A DNA stretch of 64,000 nt from Lamellibrachia satsuma (GCA_033239005.1 BSQZ01000108.1:1166501-1230500), one strand, 5' to 3'. Shown: positions 1 through 14,700, counted from the stretch's first letter. The notes: generated by a model from the sequence alone, not told the origin. Numbers and translations: made by a program.

Positions 1-300
1 ATTCCATGTGCCGATGTTTAAATTTTTCCTGGTCGAAAGAAGAGTAGTCGGCATTGTGGCTTCCTTTTGGCTTTGACCGCAACACTTCATGCGCCTTGGT
101 AAACCAGGCCCTACCTCTTCCAGGACAGACGTCGTAGTTTTATTTGTTGTGAATGTTTCTGTAGCGTTGGGTTTCTTTACAGGGTGGGGGTGCTAGCCCC
201 ACGCCCAACCCTCCTCCTTTCTCAGCCGGGCTTGGGACCGTCCATGGCGGAGTTATGCCTATGCTATGGCTATATTTAATATATTACATTTTAGGCATTC
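1..300. repeat. Left-edge repeat-like sequence
   Basis: GC-richer sequence than its surroundings, with a CCGGGCTTGGGACCG segment near 225-241, looks like the end of a dispersed element cut by the window edge. No intact reading frame is visible. Assignment rests on composition only, so the element type is left open. Confidence 0.25.
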
Positions 301-479
301 TAAATTATATTGTTGATTATGTCACCATGCGTATTGAATTGATGTGTCTGAATTACATTATTTACCAGCCATAATTCAGATATGAATATTATAAGGAAAA
401 TGTTCAAGTCGCATTATCGCAAGCGTCTAGTCACTAGTGATCTCACACGTGTCGCCATCTAGTGGGATAGTGTCACATG

Positions 480-620
480 AAAAATTAATACAACTTTCAA
501 GCTACGTACATTTCGCGTTACATCCACTACACAGGGGATTGTGGGTATATATGTGTCTGCCACGTTGGTGTTGTTTGGCGTAGTTGACGTGTAAAAGTTG
601 TTTTTACAGTCAAATCTTTT
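480..620 (+). promoter_or_regulatory. Candidate SEC31 promoter region with a TGACGTG element
   Basis: Upstream of the putative exon-1 donor lies GCCACGTTGG (about 560) followed by GTTGACGTGTAA (about 583-594). TGACGTG is the core of the UPRE/CRE-like site bound by XBP1 and CREB3-family factors, which are known to raise COPII gene expression in the secretory stress response. A single short motif match is weak evidence; there is no clear TATA box at a fixed distance. Confidence 0.3.
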
Positions 621-711
621 TGACACAAGGTGGATATTTAGCGTACAGAAGAATTTCCAGCACTCGCTGGGATAGCAGACAGGGTTAACAGTTGCATGTA
701 ACCTTCAGAAG
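560..711 (+). other. SEC31A: Probable 5' non-coding exon 1 of SEC31 (5' boundary unknown)
   Basis: A strong donor, GAAG|GTGAGTATC, lies at 711/712, and the first coding exon (2649) begins with 18 nt of 5' UTR after its acceptor. A non-coding first exon ending at 711 is therefore the simplest model. The exon start cannot be read; I set it loosely from the promoter-like region. Transcript 5' ends would settle it. Confidence 0.5.
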
Positions 712-2648
712 GTGAGTATCGAACGGTTTTGGATGACCACCACAAATCCGAATATGCCGGTCACGCAAGAAGTCGGTGACAAGCAGCTGACAGTCACAGC
801 ATTTTGTCCTACTTTGGTTCCAAGCTGCCTCGTTTGACGTTGTTTTATACAATGTTGTTATATTTCGGACTTTAACCTTATAAAATATATGTTACGATGT
901 ACATAGAATTCACAATAATGCCATTGCTGTAGCAGTTTTGGCGAACATCGTCAGTCAACACGGTGCCGGTGGGTACCCAACACGGTAACAATCGGTCTCA
1001 ATCACAGTCGGTACAATCGGACAGTTCACAGGCCGAGCGCTCCGGATAAATGTTTACTTTCATAAAGTGATAAACACAGAGACAGAGTTGTCTGCAGTAT
1101 ACTGATGGATGCATGTTTGTGCGGATACCCGTTCTTTGACATTTGTGACGTCATCATCGCGTCACTAAGTCATTGTTTTCTTCCAATTGTGGATTCATTC
1201 CACAACAATTTGACTTATCATTCTTTGAACATATATAACTTAGTTTTGATTCATGTTTAGAGAGCCATCCTTGCTCTAGAGACTACCTACACAGGAACAG
1301 TTTGTCTCAGAATTAATCTGCAAACATCAGTTCATATGACAGATGTTTTCATCAGCACGTTAATTATGTGTGCAGATGCCACAAAATGTGAGAATCACAG
1401 TTGCAATTTACAAGTGTGCAGCTGAAGCCTGCAGCAAAACACAATTGATGACAATGCAAAACAAACTACACAACACCCCATTCTAAATTTACTCTACATC
1501 AGAACAATTCAGTGTAGTTTGGATAAACACGAGGAGTATGTCACGCTGAGCAGGTGCCAGTGATTGAAGACGTGGTTAAATTACAGACCAATTTCATCCT
1601 GATTGGCAGAATGTGATTTTCAGAGAATCAGTGTTCAAAATTAAGGCCTTTTTATCAGCAGCTGCCAATTCAAAATTCTTCCTGCTGATTCAGTTAGACA
1701 AAATGCGCAAGTTATCGGCCCCACCTCACCAATTCATCTTGGCAGCCACGGCTGGGTCGGACTGTATTAGTGATGCACATTACAGTACTTAACAATCTAT
1801 GCTAATTTGGCATAAAATGCAATTGTGACAAACTACTTCCTTGCCAGCAAAAAAATTGCTGCAAAGGCGAAATCCACGTATGCACGGAAACCCTTTGCAT
1901 TTCTAACATAGATGCCTATTAGATGATTCACATTTAATTCGGACGTCAGTATCTTGGGGAATGCCAGGGAAACACCAAAGCAAAGATGGTGGATGAAGTT
2001 GCGAGAGTCGTACAGTCTGACAATGTTTGAAGGATATTATACCAATTTACTTCACACTGGTGATACTAAGGAGGCAGACAATCCAATTGGCAATATAATG
2101 TGCAAGATATTCTGATTAATGTGATATTTGGCTGTGAATTTGGAGGCTTTGATTTAGAGTGAATTGAGAACAGCATACCATGCCAGGCCCAAGGCAGTAG
2201 CAGTTCCCGCGAAACATCAGCATGAAACATAATGTTACTTTCAACAATTGTAACTGTTTTGCAAATAAAATTCACATTGAAATGTTTATTAAATTCATTA
2301 CTTTGTTTTATTGGTCTGCTTGTTATAAGAAATGAACAACAATATTTGGTATGGTTTATATTTATTAAATTATTATTTATAAAATTTAAAGCAGTGTCTG
2401 TTTTAGTTTTATGTACAGAAACTTTGCTTTATTACATATACTTATGATTCATACATTTTTGTGGGGCCAGTTAAAAATAAATCTGGGTCAGTTCACTTTT
2501 TGCTAATTTCAGACACTGAGAATGGTTGTTATTTTTTTATAAATCGATATTGTTATTATATTTAACGAAGGCCTATATTTAATGTTGCATGACCTGTTGT
2601 GTTAAATCTGTGGAAGACGCTCATGAATTGTTGCTGTTTTTGTTTCAG
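712..2648 (+). other. SEC31 intron 1
   Basis: AT-rich non-coding sequence between the putative non-coding exon and the first coding exon. I see no coding homology, tandem array or element termini in it. The acceptor is TGTTTCAG at 2641-2648. Confidence 0.5.
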
Positions 2649-2779
2649 TAGAGACAGACAACCAAAATGAAGCTAAAGGAGATTGACCGTACAGCCAATG
2701 TGACATGGTCCCCGGCAGAACAATACCCGGTCTACCTGGCTGCAGGCACTGCTGCCCAGCAGCTCGATGCCACATTCAG
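2649..2779 (+). CDS. SEC31A: SEC31 exon 2 (first coding exon)
   Basis: 18 nt of 5' UTR, then ATG at 2667. It encodes [16 protein letters not shown] and continues to QQLDATF, the universal N-terminus and first WD40 strand of animal Sec31. It ends in phase 2 (AG) at donor CAG|GTACCA. Confidence 0.95.
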
Positions 2780-5700
2780 GTACCAATTACATGTATATAG
2801 CAGTGATTTGCCAAGGTTTTTAAAAGGGCATGGTGCTGAGTCTGGAACGGGGGCAAATTCGCATGCGTGAAAATATTTTGGGGGCAGAATTGGGGCAACC
2901 TATCACATGACATACATGAAAAATATGTAGTTGAACAAATAAAAATGTTACAACAACACATTTTATTTAGACCCCATGGTCAGGCTCAATGGGCAAGACA
3001 CCTGTCCTTGTCGTACAGCCTGGTTCTGGCTGCTGCACGAAGACAACTTATGTAACTTACTTATTCCAATTAAAATTTTGCATAACATAACTTATTTTTT
3101 CATGGCATAGTTTTGTAGGAATAATATACTACTGGCGATATGGGCTTTTTCTTCTATGCACTGTGTTGGCTATACACAAACTTAGATGAAACATGTATTA
3201 TCAACCCTCAAAATAAACAGTATGCATGCATTGTCATATTCATCTAGATTCCTGTAATAGCGGTAGCTATGAATAGTTAAAGGTCATATAAAATTATGAA
3301 ATTTCAATATTCATATTCTTCAAGTTTTCAAACGTGCCTTTAGTGTGCATTTTAAAATGGCCATTGCAGGCGGATTGGGGCATCTTTTGAGCTGCATGGC
3401 AGTGCCCAGGCAGGGCAAGGCGCTATGAAGCCATTTGCCAGGCAGGCCGGCATTACAATTGGGGGGGGGGCATGGCACAGTGCCGACCCAAGAATGCCTA
3501 GTCAAACCACTGTATAGGATATACCCCAACCACTATAGAATTAGTAGTTATACATGGCTAAGTAAATGAGATCAAGGTTCGTTAATCTGTTTCAAGTATT
3601 TCAGTGATTTCATGGTGTTTAAAATTGAAGTATTTAGGGAGAATTGAATAATACCTCAAAGGTGGGAGCCAAAGTAGAGATTATTACACCACAAATGTAA
3701 TTGTTACGGTTACTTAGAACTTGAGTATAATCAATGATGATTACTATTGCATGTAATCACAATGAAATAAATAAAATCCCTTGAGTATGTTATTATTGTA
3801 ACCAATGTTATTCAAGACAAAATCACATAATATTAGAATACAGTCACTGTACATGCACTAGATACAAAATGAAGATAAAAAGCCTGCTTGCAAATTGAAA
3901 ATAGATTGGAAATAGAAATATATGCATAAGAAAATTGTGATTGTAATCTTCATTAAGATTACTTTGGCAGTTTAATCGAGTATGATTACTCCATATCCTC
4001 CCAAAGTCCTATAATGTTAGCTTTGGATCAGCACATTGTGTTGAATATGTTCATACAAAATAAATACATTCCCCAAATTTTTGGTGTATAGAATAATTAT
4101 GTTGTGTTACTTCTGCAGTACGTCGGCAGCATTAGAGATCTACAAGGTGGATCTGTCAGAGCCCGGTATAAAGATGAGAGTGAGTGGGAGTATCACGACA
4201 GATTGCAGGTAGGAGACGGCTTATCTGATGGCCTAGTCAGTATTGTTCTACTGTAGGAGTGGGTGCTGGGAAATGTGTTATGTTGGCTACCCTATTGAAA
4301 AAAGTGAAAACAACCCTACAAATATATATAGCGTGAAGATATTATTAGTAGTCCATGTTAGGCTAGTTATGGCTGCTTTTACATTAATGACACAAACATT
4401 TTAAATGTCTTACTGTTCCATTAAGTGCATTTGAATGGCCAAAGTGGCCAGAATTGTGGCAGAGATAAATTTATGCTGTATTAATATAGTGGAATAACTG
4501 ATGTATTTGTATATTTACAACTACAAGCTATTAATTTAGCAGTTCTTCATTAAGTGCCAAGAGACTGAGATTAGTTGAAAGACATTGAGCATAAAATTCC
4601 CATCATTCTTGTGCATTATTTTGTGTGGTGTGTGATAACAGGTTTCACAAGTTGGTGTGGGGTTGCCATGGCATGGAAGACCCTGAAACGCCCTCAGGGT
4701 ACTTAGTAGGGGGTGCGGACAATGGCAGTGTGTTCGTGTGGAACCCTGCAAAGCTGCTGGACAACCAAGATGACCCGCTCGTGTACAAACTGACCAAACA
4801 CACAGGAGCCGTGGCTGCACTGGATGTCAATCCATTCCAGGTAGGTTCTCTCACGTCTAACTTTGCCTATGAATAATGCATGCATGATAAAACCAACTCT
4901 GAATATGGCATCCTACCTTTGAGATTACTAGACAAGCCAGCCAGCTTATTTGAGTGATACACCCTACTTCTATACAGTTACCAACAGTGTTTTTGAGCTG
5001 ACTAAGATCAGACACTGTCATTATATCATGTGGTGTTTGTCTTGCACATACACATGTCACATGTTGCTTCCAGTATAGTTACATTTGTGTTTGTTTAATA
5101 ATTCCACTAATTTAACGGAAACTCATGATACTAATAATAAAAACTTATATTAGAGCCTAATTCTTGAGGGAGCTAAGCTAAGATCTATGGAAACAATTAC
5201 CTCCAGTTTTTCAGGCTGCCCCCAACTTCTGACCTTAAGGAAACACCTTGTAAATAGTTATGTTTGGCTGCAATGTTGCTGATACTGAAATATATATATA
5301 TAAAACTTGTAATGTAACCAGTTGGATAACTGTATTAATTTCAGCATTGTTCATGTGCTGATGTCTATAAACACAGTTTCGGAACACCTAGCCAGAACAG
5401 TTGAAGATATGTTATTTTTGTTTTCAATAACTTGTAGCAGCCACAGTTCAACTGTTGGTTATTTGTCAGTTTAGGGTAGCTGGTGCGGCTATTATTTTCT
5501 TGTCTTGAATTGAGGATTTTCTGTAGAAGTATTTAAGATAAATTAACCATTTCTTCACAGATTGTAGTTGAAATACTATATAATATTCCAGATTAATAAA
5601 AAAAATTAATTTTCATTTATTTGGTTATGTTACAATATTTTAAAAACATTTGTATTTGCTGGTTTAAGGACATTATTTAGTTGGATATGATTTATGTAGA

Positions 5701-8700
5701 TAATACTGATGTGTACTGGAATCACAGTAATTAGATGGTATGTTCCGTGTTCATGGTGAACGGATATAGCTGGTTAAAGCTCAATGCACTAAGAAGTCGG
5801 GGATTTCAAACAAAAAGGACTGTGTTTTTAAAGGATGGATTGATGAAATATGATATTAGTGCCAGGTGATTATTTCTCGTGTTGACGTTCAGTTCAATAT
5901 TTCCTAGCATGTTATGAAGAAAAAATAAAAAATCAACTAACACGCTAGCCGCCCCAGCTACCTTAATGACTGATCCCAGCCGTTCATATGCATGTTAACT
6001 GCTTTTGTAATAACTTGTGATATAGCAGCCTGGTTTGTTGCTTGCTACAGACGAACCTGTTGGCATCAGGAGGCAGTGAATCTGAAATATTCATCTGGGA
6101 CTTGAACAACCCTACAACACCAATGACACCAGGCTCAAAGTCACAGGTCAGTTGTCAGTTTGATTGAGACTGGCATATTTTAGTCAAACTGATATATTTT
6201 GGTATACTGCACATGCAATGGGTTGTTATGCTCCGTGAGTTGTGGTTGCTTTTGATATTGCATTTGACATATCGTCAGTACATGAATGCAGCATCAACAA
6301 TCTGAGTATTTGTTTGACAGCAAATATTTATTTAAAAACTGATCAGTTTCTTCTTAGTTAAATTTATGAATGTTTGACAAAATTGTATTATTTCAATAGA
6401 TCGGCTTAAATGTTGCCTATAAGAGCTGTAGTGAAAGACGAATGTAAACGTAAAGCCAGTGAATGGAAAATGGTAGTTGAATTAACAATTTACCAGGTAC
6501 TAATACTTGTGTAAACACTCTGTGATATTATTTTACATCAGCCGCCAGACGATGTGACGAGCATCGCATGGAATAGACAAGTGCAGCACATCCTGGCATC
6601 GACATACGCTGGTCGCTGTGTTGTGTGGGATCTCCGCAAGAACGAGCCAATCATCAAAGTCAGCGACAGTATGTCTAGGGTAAGTAACACATCATCAATT
6701 CTAGTGCACATGATGGGATGCTTTAAATATCTGAAATACAATAATTCATGTGACCTTCCAACCTATCGTTTCAGGGTGTAGTTCTTGGGTCTTTCTGCCA
6801 TGTGTGCCATTCAGATGTGTTGCTAGTTTCTCATCCATTCTGTAATCAGGGCTGGGGTCAATTCCTTTCAATCATCCCAATTCCTTTGTCAAACACACAC
6901 ACATCGCCATGGACACACACACACACACACATACATACACATACATACACACATATATGCATGCAAACACATATACATGCATACATACAGATCACAATAC
7001 TTATGCCATCCTTGAGTGCGATTAAATATCAAGGTTTCAGACTTAAAGTGAAACAGAAGTCATGGTTTTCGGCCTATGCACCTGTTATAAGAGTTATTAA
7101 ACCTAACCATTTGTAACTACAATTAAGAATATCATGCCAGTGGTTTACTAGGAAAACCTTGTTAAACACAAATCTTAATTTCATGGGCCACACCATACCG
7201 TTAGATAATCCTACTAAACCCACAAGTGGTAATCTGGCAATATTCGCTCGCCAAACGAACCAATATTTGTATACACCTATTCCTATTCTTGCCAATAGGA
7301 TATGGTCATGAAATTTGCATCCAAACTTAACTTATGTAATATGTTTTGGTCTTTGTTTACTAAATTAGTCCTCTTTCTGGCAAAGAAGTCTCCCAGAGAA
7401 TTTAGGATGATACACCACCGATCATTTTTTATGGATGCTGTCCTTCCTATGGGGTGTTTGAGCGATCTTTGAATGTTTCAGTACCGCATTGGAGTGGGGT
7501 GAAATTAAGTGTGACGGGAATGGTGCATGTCATTGACGATTTCCTGTTGTTGGCACACTCAGTTGAGAAATGCAATCACGATCTCATGGCTTTTGTTGTT
7601 CTTTGCAAACAAATTGGGGTCCCACTGGCACCTAGTAAAACAGTGGGCCCATCCTCTTCCATCCCTTTTGTGGGCATTATCTTGGATGCTGTCCATATGG
7701 AAGCTAGGTTTCCTGACAATAAGTTAGAGACGGGCAGGTCATTGCTTTTAGCTTTTCAGAGTAAACAGAAAGTTACTCTTAAGGAACTTCAATCACTGAT
7801 TGGTGTTCTTAATTTTGCTTGTTCGGTTGTCATTCCAGGCAGGACCTTTCTGCAGCAGCTAATAGATTTGACATGATATTCTTGATTTTAGTTACACGTG
7901 TTTGGTTTTATTATCTCTTAGGTGCATAGCCCCAAAACCATGACTTTTGTTTTGTTTCAATGTGTACAACTTTTGATGCACATTTTTAATTACTTGATTT
8001 TTAAAGTATATATTTACCTTCAAATCTTGTAGGCTCATCATCTGTTCAGAGCAATATTCTCAAAATATACATAATTTTCATTCTGGCTTTTCAGGGACTG
8101 GCACGACACTACATTTGTTTAGAGATTCTATCTAAACTTGTATTACATAATATTTAGTAAATATAAATCTTGTCTCTGCCAGATCAAATGCAAGTTGTCT
8201 GCGTGGCACCCAGAGGTTGCGACACAGATGTGTTTGGCGTCAGAGGACGACCACTCCCCTGTCATCCAGCTGTGGGATTTACGGTTCGCCACATCACCGC
8301 TGAAGACACTCGAGGGCCACCAGAGGTGTGTGGAGACTGTCTCACCCCCTTTGAGTTGTCTCAGTTCTATATGTGTCCAATGTTTTCATACAAAGCTACA
8401 TTAGATTACCAGTTGTATGCAGAGTTCGCACAGATCCCCAAATGTTTTTAAATGTTCTTGAATTTGACGTTGTGACTTGAGTACCCATATGTGTTCTTGA
8501 ATATATGGCAGTGTTCTTGAATGTTCTTGAAAACATATTTTCAGTGTTGCTGTGTGAATGCACCAACTATCAATGTTTGCATGTTTTGTACTTGTGGTAA
8601 ATTGCTTCAATTAGTTGAATAATGTTTTTTTTTTTGCCGTCGAGATTTCCTTGAGAAGACTGCTGCAATGCTATGATTAATTAACAAATGGTTTGACAGT

Positions 8701-11700
8701 AATCACCTGCTGTTGCCTCTTATGACCATGAACCAATCAAATGAACTCTTTCTCCGACGGTCTGGGAGACAGCTGCCAGTGCACATGCTTTTTATTTTAT
8801 TTAAATTTTGTTACAAGTTGTGTTAAGTTTATGAATGATAATTGCCATGCTGAAAGCTGAGAGCGATTGTAATGTCAGACATGAATGGTTATTTTACGAT
8901 AACTGAAGAAACTTGTAAATGGGATCGATATTCTAAATAACTAACTCGTTATATCATCGATTGGGTGCAAAAAATTTTTTAGAAAAGTAGTTTTTAGTAA
9001 AATATTTATGAAATAGAAACCGATGCAAACACATTTTGCAGAAAAACTCCAGCGCATGAAACCGTTGTAGCAAATGCTGTTTTGCGTTTTGAAAAGCCCA
9101 TGGATAATGTTATGGCATTGCCACAGCTTTAGCATTTAGGTTAAATTAAGGTACCCTAATCGTAATTCATTGCCAGTCATTGCCTTTTAATTTTAACAAA
9201 ACTGGACTAGGAATCCAAACATAGTGTACACACATCTATTTGAGTAGAGATGGGAAATGCTCTAGCTTCTACAATATTAAGAATAAACTAATTATTATAA
9301 CTAAAACAAAAAGGGGTCCGTGACTCCTATTAAGACAGATTTGTTGTTGTCAATTAGCTTTTCTCTGTGCAAATGCTTATGCTGATTAATGTTTGAGTGG
9401 AACAAATAGTCTATTGGAAATAAAGATTTGACACCAAATATTTTAAAGACTATAAAGTTGTTTCTAAAATAATGTTTGGACGCTTCATAAAATGTTCTTG
9501 AAAAAGTGCTGTTTCTCCCCAAATGTTCTTGAATTTTAATTTATGCTTTCTATATGAACCCTGATTGCATGGATATTTTAAGAATTGTTGTTTATTTTTA
9601 GGTTTGCGATTTTGCATTGTTGTTCATATCTGGTTTGAACTTGGTAGTTAAAAATTTAATGTGTTTTAGTGATTGATGTTGGGACAGATTATGTAGTCTT
9701 CACATAGAGTGATCCTTATATGAGGTATTTACAAAAGTTGAAGTCTATGATAATAGAGTAAAGCTTAGGCTGTCCTGTAGAATTAAGAACAGGTACTGAG
9801 GTTTTGATTTTAATAACACTGACATGACCTTGATGTAGTTATAGTATAGGAATAGTCATAATATAGGAATACTAATATAGCTTGGTTACAAGTTTCTAAG
9901 CCAGTTTGATTAACAAGTGATAATTTTAAAGCTTCCTACACATGTTGTATTGACAGAGGTATCCTATCGGTGGCCTGGTGTTCACGAGATCCAGATCTGC
10001 TACTGAGTTGTGGCAAGGATAACCGGATCCTTTGCTGGAATCCTAACAGCCAGGCACAGGCTGGCGAGGTAAATCATACCATGTTCAATTGCAGTAATTC
10101 TGGCTTCATGTATACATGTTGAATGTGAATTTAATGATTTTATTTACTAGTTATTTTACTTGGACTTGTTGGGAATTGGTGAAAAAAATTAAAGTATTTA
10201 TAGGTGTTGTTTTGTTTAGTCGAGCACCAACAATCCCAAAAAGGGTTTACTGTTATATGTTATCTCTATGTGGTAATTCATAGATCAACAGCATGGGAAG
10301 GGTTGTTATTCCAGGGTAGTTTCACACAGGCTCTCATTTACTACTGAATTTTGACAAGAACTATCGTGATGTAATGTGATTGTAAAAAGAGTTGTAGCAT
10401 AAGTATCAGATATCAAGAAGGTATGATTAGGGAGCCTGAATATACCATTTATGATGTTTATTTATGTATCTTGTTAAAATTAATAATACATCGTCAGATT
10501 TGTATCATGCAAACCGTAGCTCAGGTTTCAATTGAATCAAGAGCTTTATATTGACAGCTTTGTGTTGTTTTCTTCGCAGGCTCACAAGGTAGAGATGTGT
10601 TTTATCTTGTCCTGGTATTTCTACCTTTAGATAATATATCTTGTCCTGTTACTTCTACCTTTATATCTTAAGGGTTTCTATTGTAAATTCATATTGCTTC
10701 ATGGTTGATGTTTCCCTATACAGAACAGTTGTTTGTTGGCCACAAAACATTAATAGTAAGACGCATTATTGTTCTGTGTTTTGTTTGTTCATCACATGCT
10801 GCATTGGTGGTGCGTGCGTGCGTGCGTGCGTGCGTGTGTGGCTAAAATGTCAGTATTAAATTAGTTTACAAAAGTTTTCATTACCAGCTCTTTCCAGTTC
10901 TGTGGGATGTGGTTTGGGTTTCTGGGATATGGTGTGTCTTGTAAAGGTATTTGGTGTTTCCTAGTGCAGCTCTTTGTGTTTTAGGCTAAGGTACTGATAA
11001 TTTAGTTTAGTACAACTTCACTGGCATTTGAATGAAAATGTTTGATCAATCCATAATATGTTGTTACTGTTACCATTGATTGGTGCATATCGTTATTAGG
11101 TTATTGGTTGGATGGCAAGTGATTTGACAATTTCATGGCTGTCCACACTCCCCATGTCCATCCAAACCACTGTTACATTTCCACAGGAAATGTGGTTACT
11201 TGGAAATAGAAGCACCTACTCTGGGGGAAATGATTCCTGCAACAGTACAGTACAGCCATGGTTGTATGATGTTCAGCAATTATGTCTAAATGGGATAGCG
11301 TCTCATTACCTGATTTTATTTTATACAATTGGATGAATAATATAAAACAACCTGTATGTATATGAAAGCAGGACATTTTGAACATTACAGTTTTGTGTGG
11401 GAACTCTTCTCGTTAATATCATTAATTTATTGATGTATAATTTTTATTGTGATACATTTCTACTATTCTAACAAAGCTATCATTGACGGCGTCACATTCA
11501 TTAGTGATGAAAATGTATTTTGGTGTCACCAGGTGGTGTATGAGCTACCCACAAGTCACCAGTGGACCTTTGACGTCCAGTGGTGTCCGAGGAACCCAGG
11601 GGTCATCTCAACAAGTTCCTTCGATGGCCACATCAGTGTGTACTCACTGATGGGCAGCGCTGCCCCACAACGACGCCAGCGCACTTCTAGCAATGTAAGT

Positions 11701-14700
11701 GTCATAGTGACCCTAACGATCCAGATTTTATCAAAATGACACAAGTTGTATGTCATGTCACTGACCTGCTAAATAGTTTTCAACAAATCATGCAATTTTT
11801 TTTAGATAACAGGAAAGATTCTCCCCTCACATGTTGTTAAAAAAACAAGAAACCTAAATCAACATGGAAGATACTCCCCGCACATGTTGTCAAAAACAAG
11901 AAACGTAAATCAACAGGGAAGATGCTCCCTCACATGTCAAAAACAAGAAACCTAAAACAACAGGGAAGATTCTCCCCCTCACATATTCTCAAAAACAAGA
12001 AATGTAAATCAACAGGGAAGATTCTCCCCCTCACATTGTCAAAAAACAAGAAATGTAAATCTCTGACCAGCATTTACCTGTTCTAAGAATTTTTCTGGGG
12101 ACAAAAATGCCCGTCATTTATATGTCGTGAACCAGGAAGTTAAATAATTATATGTTCCAGACGTAGTTGTGATAAGAAAGACTGTCGCAGGAAATGTTTG
12201 TCGTGTGAAAGATACATCTCTGGTTCTAAGCATGAATGTTATTGGATGTTAAGATACTGGTGAGTTTTGATTGCACACAATAGCTGTGTGGTTTTGTTGT
12301 CATTCTAGAAGTGTTGCTTTATTTCTTTTGTGACTGGTTCTAGAGAAATCTGTAATCTTTCAGATATCTGACTCATTCTTAAATGACCCGTTTTCACAAC
12401 AACCTTCATCACCACACCCAGAGGACCCACCCGCTGAGGTGGCGGTATTGAGAAAAGCGCCAAAGTGGCTGTGTCGCCCTGTCGGGGCTTCCTTTGGGGT
12501 AAGTATTAAGTAACAAAAGAACACTTATAGTGGGATTGCACATAGAGAGTGGCTTGTATTATGAAGCCTCTATTGGGATATTATTGAGGCATTCTAGAAA
12601 TTAAGGGTAGTTTAAAAAACAATATGAGAAGCAAATTTTTTATCTTATTCGTGCATACACCTATAATCATTTCATCTGTCAGATTAGTTAACTTTGTGCC
12701 TCTCGAGAAAACTCCTTTTGTGTACCTGTGTGTTATATTTTACAGTTTTAATGTTTTTTCAGTTTGGTGGGAAACTTGTTTGCTTCGAGAACTCAAAATC
12801 GGCAAATCCTCAACAACCAGATGAGCAGTTGGTTAACATCAGTCAGGTGGTCACTGAGACGGAACTTGTGTCTCGATCGAACCAGCTCGAGCATGCTCTC
12901 TCCAATGGCCAGTACAGCGAGTTCTGTGCACTCAAGATTGCCAACTGTCAAGACGAACTAGACCAGAACATATGGAACTTCTTGAAGGTAAGATATATTG
13001 TGGATGATACCATCATTTCTTGCAAACTTATATAATGAAAGTGGACTTAAAATTATTATAAGGTTTTGGTGAAGTAACAGTGTGGCGTTTTGGAAAACCG
13101 GTGATATGAGTCCTTAGAATAAGAGCTGTAAAAAGTAGTCCACCAAATTTGCCAATACTGTAGCTTTGTAGGCAACAGGCAAAATGTTGACCTGACCTAC
13201 TTGTTGGCCAGATGCATGTCACATGGGCGTTGGTTAAGTATGCATATAATGTTACTAGGAATATTGTATTTGACGATACCTTGTACTTTATGCAGGTACT
13301 AATAAAGTGGTGTAGGCACTCGTGGCGTGTCCAGATGAAAAAAACACTTGACTACTTTCTGTCCACCCTCTCTGTCTCTCCATCCTCTATATCCTTCCCA
13401 CTCTCTATCTCTCCATTCTCTATATCCTTCCCACTCTCTATCTCCATTCTCTAGATCCTTCCCACTCTCTATCTCTCCATCCTCTATATCCTTCCCACTC
13501 TCTGTCTCTCCATCCTCTATATCCTTCCCACTCTCTATCTCTCCATCCTCTATATCCTTCCCACTCTCTGTCTCTCCATTCTCTCTATCCTTCCCACTCT
13601 CTATCTCTCCATCATCTATATCCTTCCCACTCTCTATCTCTCCATCCTCTATATCCTTCCCACCCTCTATCTCTCCATCCTCTGTATCCTTCCCACTCTC
13701 TGTCTCTCCATCCTCTATATCCTTCCCACCCTCTATCTCTCCATCCTCTATATCCTTCCCACTCTTTATCTCTCCATCCTCTATATCCTTCCCACCCTCT
13801 GTCTCTCCATCCTCTATATCCTTCCCACCCTCTATCTCTCCATCCTCTATATCCTTCCCACTCTCTATCTCTCCCCACCCTTCCTTTCTCATGCTCTCAA
13901 ATCTCTTGCCTCTCCCTCTTTTGTTCATAGTATAAAGGGCTGTGCGTTATTGTCAGGTCCACTTTGAGACGGAGCCGCGCAGCAAGTATCTCCAGCTACT
14001 TGGCTTTGACGAGGAGGAACTGGCCAAGAAAGTGACTCGAGTGACGCAATCAGACCAGGACACAAGTGCGGGAGTTGATGCGTCGGAACTCGCACAAAAA
14101 ATGGCCCTGCTCAATGGGAAGGTACGATTAATTGTTGATGTGTTTGTGTGTGTTCGTGGTTGTGTTTGGCAGGTGTCGCCATCTGTGTTTCAGTGCATCA
14201 CAGCAAGGAGGATGGTTTAGAAATAAGGGAAGTTGTATGGCTAAGGCTAGAATTATTTCTTGTATAAGACTGTCAAAACTGTCAAGTGATGGCAACATTT
14301 ATTAATATAATTTATTGTTTTCTGTTATGCTAAATGTGCATGTGTACATTCCATAAACATGGACAGAATTCTTTAAAGAAAGGATTTTAATGATATTAAA
14401 TAAAATTAAATTGATTGCCACCAAGAAATGTAATTTAAAAGCCTGGAATGTGTCGGCTGATTTAGTACATAAACTGGCAGATGGAGGGGTAGTGTTTGTT
14501 TGGCTGTGATGGTGGCGGGGTTGGATTTACTACAGTGAAGGGGTTGCATTTACTACAGTGGAGGGGTTTTGTTTGCTACAGTGCTTTGTAACAGTGGAGG
14601 GGTTGTGTTTGCTACAGTGAAGGGGTAGTGTTTGTTTGGCTGTGACGGTGGACAGGTTGTATTTACTACAGTGGAAGGGTTGTATTTACTACAGTGGAGG

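Noticed and set aside
10641..10859. 72-codon + frame in SEC31 intron 8
   Set aside because: Ends in a TGCG microsatellite translation and has no codon bias or similarity.
13299..13935. 195- to 209-codon frames on both strands (Ser/Pro- and Glu/Asp-rich)
   Set aside because: They are produced by the 33-bp minisatellite, whose length is a multiple of three, and are open on both strands at once.
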